64,000 nucleotides of DNA from DASUPK01 sp963815045 (lineage in GTDB: Bacteria > Actinomycetota > Thermoleophilia > Solirubrobacterales > 70-9), in the NCBI GenBank assembly GCA_963815045.1, contig CAWFET010000001.1, forward strand, positions 1 to 64,000, read 5' to 3'. The first letter of the stretch is position 1; each line of letters begins with the position of its first letter. The translations under genes were made by a program, and so were the position numbers. Under the pieces are notes generated by a model. It did no database searches. It saw only the letters and a list, made by a program, of their open reading frames with translations, and was not told where the DNA came from. Of this stretch, positions 60,305 through 64,000 are shown in pieces.

Positions 60305-61102
60305 CTAGAGCCACTCCTTGATGCGGGGATCGGGCGGCGAAAGGGCTGAGAAGTCGCCTTCCAGCATGCGCTCGCCCGCCTCGATCGCGCGATTCATCGC
60401 GGTCCAGGTGAGCGAGCTCCCGATACTCGCCCTCTGACCGCCCAGCTCGCCGATCTCGGCGAGGGTCAGGCCCAGCCCGCCGAAGGCGAGGACGTTGACC
60501 GGCTTGGAGACGGCATCGCAGATCCTCCTGAGGTCGTCCGGCTCCCTGACGAACGGCGCGTACAGGACGTCGGCGCCCGCCTCCTCGTAGGCCCGGAGGC
60601 GTGCGATGGTGTCCTCGAGGTCGGGGTTGCCGCGGAGGTAGTTCTCCGCCCGCGCGGTGAGGGTGAATGGGAAGTCGAGCGCTCCGGCAGCCTCGACCGC
60701 CGCGATGAGGCGCTCGACCGCCTCATCGAGCTCATACAGGCGGCCCGCCTCGCGATCGTAATCCTCGATCGAGCCACCGACCCCGCCCTCCTCGCCGACG
60801 ACCGTGATCGCCCGGGCCGCGTCCTCGGGGGCGGGCCCGTACCCGTTTTCCAAATCCACGGACACCGGCAGGTCGGTTGCGGCGGCGAGGGAGGCGACGT
60901 GCGCGCGGGTGTCGTCGAGCGTGACCTGGCCGTCGGGGCGCCCCAGGCTGAAGGCGAACCCGCCGCTGGTCGTCGCCAGCGCCTTGAAGCCGAGCCCGGC
61001 CAGGACCTTGGCCGAGCCGGCGTCCCAGGGATTGGGGATTACGAAGGGGTCGCCATCGTGAAGCGCGCGAAAGGCCTCGCCCTTCTGCTGCTGCGTCGCC
61101 AC
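60305..61102 (-). CDS. isocitrate lyase/PEP mutase-family protein
   Basis: 265 residues. FVIPNPWDAGSAKVLAGLGF, ALATTSGGFAFSLGRPDGQV, VSVDLENGYGPAPEDAARAI, SIEDYDREAGRLYELDEAVE, LTARAENYLRGNPDLEDTIA. The fold and metal site (ED-D of SVDLENGYG and SIEDYD) belong to the PEP mutase group, which includes lyases of 2-methylisocitrate, oxaloacetate and C-P bonds. The exact reaction is open; the Cys of true lyases (KKCGH) is not seen. Confidence 0.85.
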   Translation of the reverse strand: MATQQQKGEAFRALHDGDPFVIPNPWDAGSAKVLAGLGFKALATTSGGFAFSLGRPDGQVTLDDTRAHVASLAAATDLPVSVDLENGYGPAPEDAARAITVVGEEGGVGGSIEDYDREAGRLYELDEAVERLIAAVEAAGALDFPFTLTARAENYLRGNPDLEDTIARLRAYEEAGADVLYAPFVREPDDLRRICDAVSKPVNVLAFGGLGLTLAEIGELGGQRASIGSSLTWTAMNRAIEAGERMLEGDFSALSPPDPRIKEWL

Positions 61103-61109
61103 CCGCCGA

Positions 61110-61586
61110 TCATTGCATTTCGCTCAAGCGGTCCAGATGTCTGCGCCCGACCTCGTTGGTCGCTCGCAGGAACTCGACGATCTGCTCGAGCTGTTCAGTC
61201 GTGAAGCTGCTGCCGAGACGTGACTCCCACTCCGAGGCCAGCGGGCCCCAGATCCTGTCGGCCCGCGCGTAGAACTTCGGCGTCACCTCGATCTTGACCC
61301 GCCGCCGGTCGTCCGGGTCCCGGACCCGCTTGGCGAAGCCGACGCGCTCGAGGCGGTCGATCACCCCCGTCACGGCGCCCGTCGTCAGCCCGGCCTGGGT
61401 TGCCAGCTCACCCGCGGTCAGCCCGCCGGCGTTCTGAACGATGTTGAGGCAGTGGAGGTCGGTCCGGTTCACGCCGAGCCGCTCCGCCGCCAGGTTGTCG
61501 AAGGCGCTGTCCTGATTGCCGGAGGCACGGAACTCCGAGATCAGCTCGCCGATCAGCTCCTTCTTGTCCCTGCGGGGCTGCGCCAT
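61110..61586 (-). CDS. MarR-family transcriptional regulator
   Basis: 158 residues. GVNRTDLHCLNIVQNAGGLT, GELATQAGLTTGAVTGVIDR, LERVGFAKRVRDPDDRRRVK with the DxRRR wing that contacts DNA. A palindrome just upstream is the likely operator. It is separated from the divergent VOC-protein gene by 90 bases and followed by the PEP-mutase-family gene. Confidence 0.9.
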   Translation of the reverse strand: MAQPRRDKKELIGELISEFRASGNQDSAFDNLAAERLGVNRTDLHCLNIVQNAGGLTAGELATQAGLTTGAVTGVIDRLERVGFAKRVRDPDDRRRVKIEVTPKFYARADRIWGPLASEWESRLGSSFTTEQLEQIVEFLRATNEVGRRHLDRLSEMQ

Positions 61587-61599
61587 ATTCCCTTATCTA

Positions 61600-61612
61600 C
61601 TAAGATATTTAG
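61600..61612. promoter_or_regulatory. MarR operator
   Basis: CTAAGATATTTAG, an A/T-rich near-palindrome (CTAA-GATAT-TTAG) 14 bases before the marR start and 64 bases before the divergent VOC gene. MarR proteins often bind sites of this kind. Confidence 0.5.
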
Positions 61613-61676
61613 CACGTAAGTAACTCACCAGGCAAGGGGAACCTTACTCCCCGGTGACGATCGAAAGGAGATCCAG

Positions 61677-62066
61677 ATGGCGGTGGAGATGAAGCTCGAG
61701 CTGATTCAGGTCCCGGTCTCCGACGTGGACCGCGCGAAGGACTTCTACGTCAACAGGGTCGGCTTCAACGACGACCACGACCACCAGGTCAACGACGAGA
61801 TCCGGTTCGTCCAGCTGACCCCACCCGGGTCGGCTTGCTCGATCGCGCTGACCACGGGCGCCCACGAGATGGAGCCGGGCACGATCGACGGCATTCAGCT
61901 CGTCATCGAGGATGCGGACGCGGCTCGCGCCGAGCTCGCCGAGCGTGGCGTCGAGGTCAGCGAGGTCCAGGACTTCCCCTGGGGCCGCTTCGTCTTCTTC
62001 AAGGACCCGGACGGCAACGGCTGGGCGCTGCAGGCGCTCGACTCACCGCTGCGGCCGGAGAACTAG
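61677..62066 (+). CDS. VOC/glyoxalase-family protein
   Basis: 129 residues after AAAGGAGAT. KLELIQVPVSDVDRAKDFYV, GSACSIALTTGAHEMEPGTI, GVEVSEVQDFPWGRFVFFKD and PDGNGWALQALD show the paired beta-alpha-beta-beta-beta units. The metal ligands typical of glyoxalase I are only partly kept. It may protect against a toxic small molecule, and is likely controlled by the divergent MarR protein. Confidence 0.85.
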   Translation: MAVEMKLELIQVPVSDVDRAKDFYVNRVGFNDDHDHQVNDEIRFVQLTPPGSACSIALTTGAHEMEPGTIDGIQLVIEDADAARAELAERGVEVSEVQDFPWGRFVFFKDPDGNGWALQALDSPLRPEN

Positions 62067-62084
62067 CGCCGCTCGGAGGTTCGG

Positions 62085-63032
<948 letters not shown>

Positions 63033-63084
63033 GGACGGGCGAGGATAGCTACGGCCGTACGGGGCGGCGGCAGATGGATCGCAG

Positions 63085-63597
63085 CTAGGGGGTGGGCGGA
63101 GCTGGTACTTCGATCACTGCGCTCGCGCTCGCAAGGGCGATGGTCGTGTTGTGATGCCGCGTCCGGAATGCGACCGCCCCCACGCCGACGCTCTGCCCGT
63201 TCACGAAACTGGCGGGCTGGCTGCCGAACGGCTGCTTCAAGCTCACCACGTTGTACGTGGCCGGGACGACGAACGTCACCTGGGCTCTGCCCTTGCCGCT
63301 GGTGCGGAACGCCGGCGTGCCCGGTGCGGAGCCGACATTCGCTTCGCAGGGATTCTCCTCCAGGTCACAGCCGGCCGCCCCCATCGCAGGCGCAATGGTG
63401 ATGTCAAACCTGATCTTCGGCGGCATCTTCGCCACCCGGACGGTCTCGGGCTGTCCGACCGTCAGCACGCCGTCGGTCCGAATCCTCGCTTTGACGATCT
63501 TTCCGAAGCCGGGGATCTTCAACGCCGATGCGGCATCACCACCCGCGATGAAGACGGCACCACAGACGACGAAGCCGAGGAGGAGTCTCCTGGCTAT
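63085..63597 (-). CDS. secreted protein, first of two tandem paralogs; unusual start
   Basis: From a TTG at 63522 the mature protein reads IPGFGKIVKARIRTDGVLTV and PKIRFDITIAPAMGAAGCDL, with a Cys pair, then GKGRAQVTFVVPATYNVVSL and the end TIALASASAVIEVPAPPTP. In the same frame upstream lies a clear signal peptide (ARRLLLGFVVCGAVFIAGGD) with no ATG, GTG or TTG before it. The only codon at a fitting place is ATA at 63595-63597, overlapping the stop of the neighbouring gene (ATAG), so the true start is unclear. The C-terminus resembles that of the neighbour at 63594. Confidence 0.5.
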   Translation of the reverse strand: MARRLLLGFVVCGAVFIAGGDAASALKIPGFGKIVKARIRTDGVLTVGQPETVRVAKMPPKIRFDITIAPAMGAAGCDLEENPCEANVGSAPGTPAFRTSGKGRAQVTFVVPATYNVVSLKQPFGSQPASFVNGQSVGVGAVAFRTRHHNTTIALASASAVIEVPAPPTP

Positions 63598-64000
63598 GAA
63601 GAGGGCGGGACCTGAACGACCGCGCTCGTGCTGGGGAACGAGGTCACGAATGATCGGGGTTGTGGCCTGTAGGTGACGTCGACCTCGACCTCGTCTGGTT
63701 GTCGATCAGATAGATCGGATGGCTCTGGACCGGGTCGCGAGAGTCGATGTACTCGTAGGCCGCGGGCATCACGAACGTGAGAGATGCCCGCCTCTTCTTG
63801 TTCGGCTTCAGAGGCGGTGTTCCAGGGATGGGATAGAGCGGCTCCGGAAGGCAGGGGCCGAAGAAGTCGAAGCTCGAAGGTTCCTGGTTGCAGATGGTCG
63901 CGCTGATCGGGGCCAGTATGTGGGGCACCAGCTTGAGGCGGGGCCGGCGCGGAATGTGGGTCATCGTCAGCGTCTCCTGCCCCCCGACCGTCAAGAGACC
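63594..64000 (-). pseudogene. second secreted paralog, cut by the window edge and frameshifted
   Basis: The gene runs out of the right end of the window. The visible part reads RPRLKLVPHILAPISATICN, PLKPNKKRRASLTFVMPAAY and PVQSHPIYLIDNQ; near 63700 it shifts frame to VEVDVTYRPQPRSFVTSFPS and ends TSAVVQVPPSS at the TAG at 63594-63596. The end resembles the paralog to the left (ASAVIEVPAPPTP), so the two arose by duplication. One base change would restore the frame. Confidence 0.5.

Overview
The window is high-GC actinobacterial DNA. A member of the Thermoleophilia (Solirubrobacterales-like) is my best guess: many secreted proteins end in Lys/Cys-rich tails or share a Lys-rich terminal module, and the gene set fits (DtsR-type carboxyltransferase, AccA3-type biotin carboxylase, split methylmalonyl-CoA mutase, MrfA-like DUF1998 helicase). 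This placement is inference; no rRNA gene is present.

Region 1 (1-15.4 kb) reads as accessory DNA left of a tRNA-Phe gene. It ends in a HTH/excisionase-like gene and a tyrosine recombinase that abut the 3' end of tRNA-Phe, the classical layout of an element integrated at a tRNA. It holds a secreted nuclease-like protein with an Excalibur-type C-terminus, unrecognised membrane proteins, an orphan FtsH C-terminus, a XRE plus nucleotidyltransferase pair, an ECF-like sigma factor, a second nucleotidyltransferase, two methyltransferases, a winged-helix-like protein and a short SSB. Nearly every gene is broken by one or more single-base frameshifts. Breakage continues through the first two genes right of the tRNA (to about 17 kb) and then almost stops, so either decay or a low-quality stretch of assembly is possible.

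Region 2 (17-30 kb) is core-like: LOG-type protein, DUF1998 helicase, folP variant, HAD phosphatase, SRPBCC protein, clpP, an AHSA1/ArsR pair with palindromic operators, a DtxR-type regulator, an aminotransferase, sucCD and a haloacid-dehalogenase-like enzyme. Region 3 (30-36.6 kb) has the biotin carboxylase/BCCP subunit, a sorbosone-dehydrogenase-like secreted propeller and a TolB/RTX-type protein. Region 4 (36.6-43.6 kb) is a sulfur island: TauE/SafE exporter, Rrf2 regulator, PHP phosphoesterase, then sulfite reductase-cysH-sat-cysC as one minus-strand operon. Region 5 (43.7-56.4 kb) alternates secreted proteins with an ornithine-cyclodeaminase-like enzyme, dodecin, an AccE-like small protein, the carboxyltransferase, an acyltransferase and the mutase. 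Region 6 (56.5-64 kb) has sugar-nucleotide and surface-glycan genes (wecB, GT2, UDP-glucuronate decarboxylase), regulator pairs with visible operators (TetR, MarR), and two tandem secreted paralogs at the right edge.

Together the biotin carboxylase, AccE-like protein, carboxyltransferase, mutase large subunit and SucCD would carry propionyl-CoA to succinyl-CoA and succinate. The sulfur island would reduce sulfate to sulfide through APS. The other marked theme is a set of secreted proteins sharing modular Lys-rich C-termini, whose common role is unknown.
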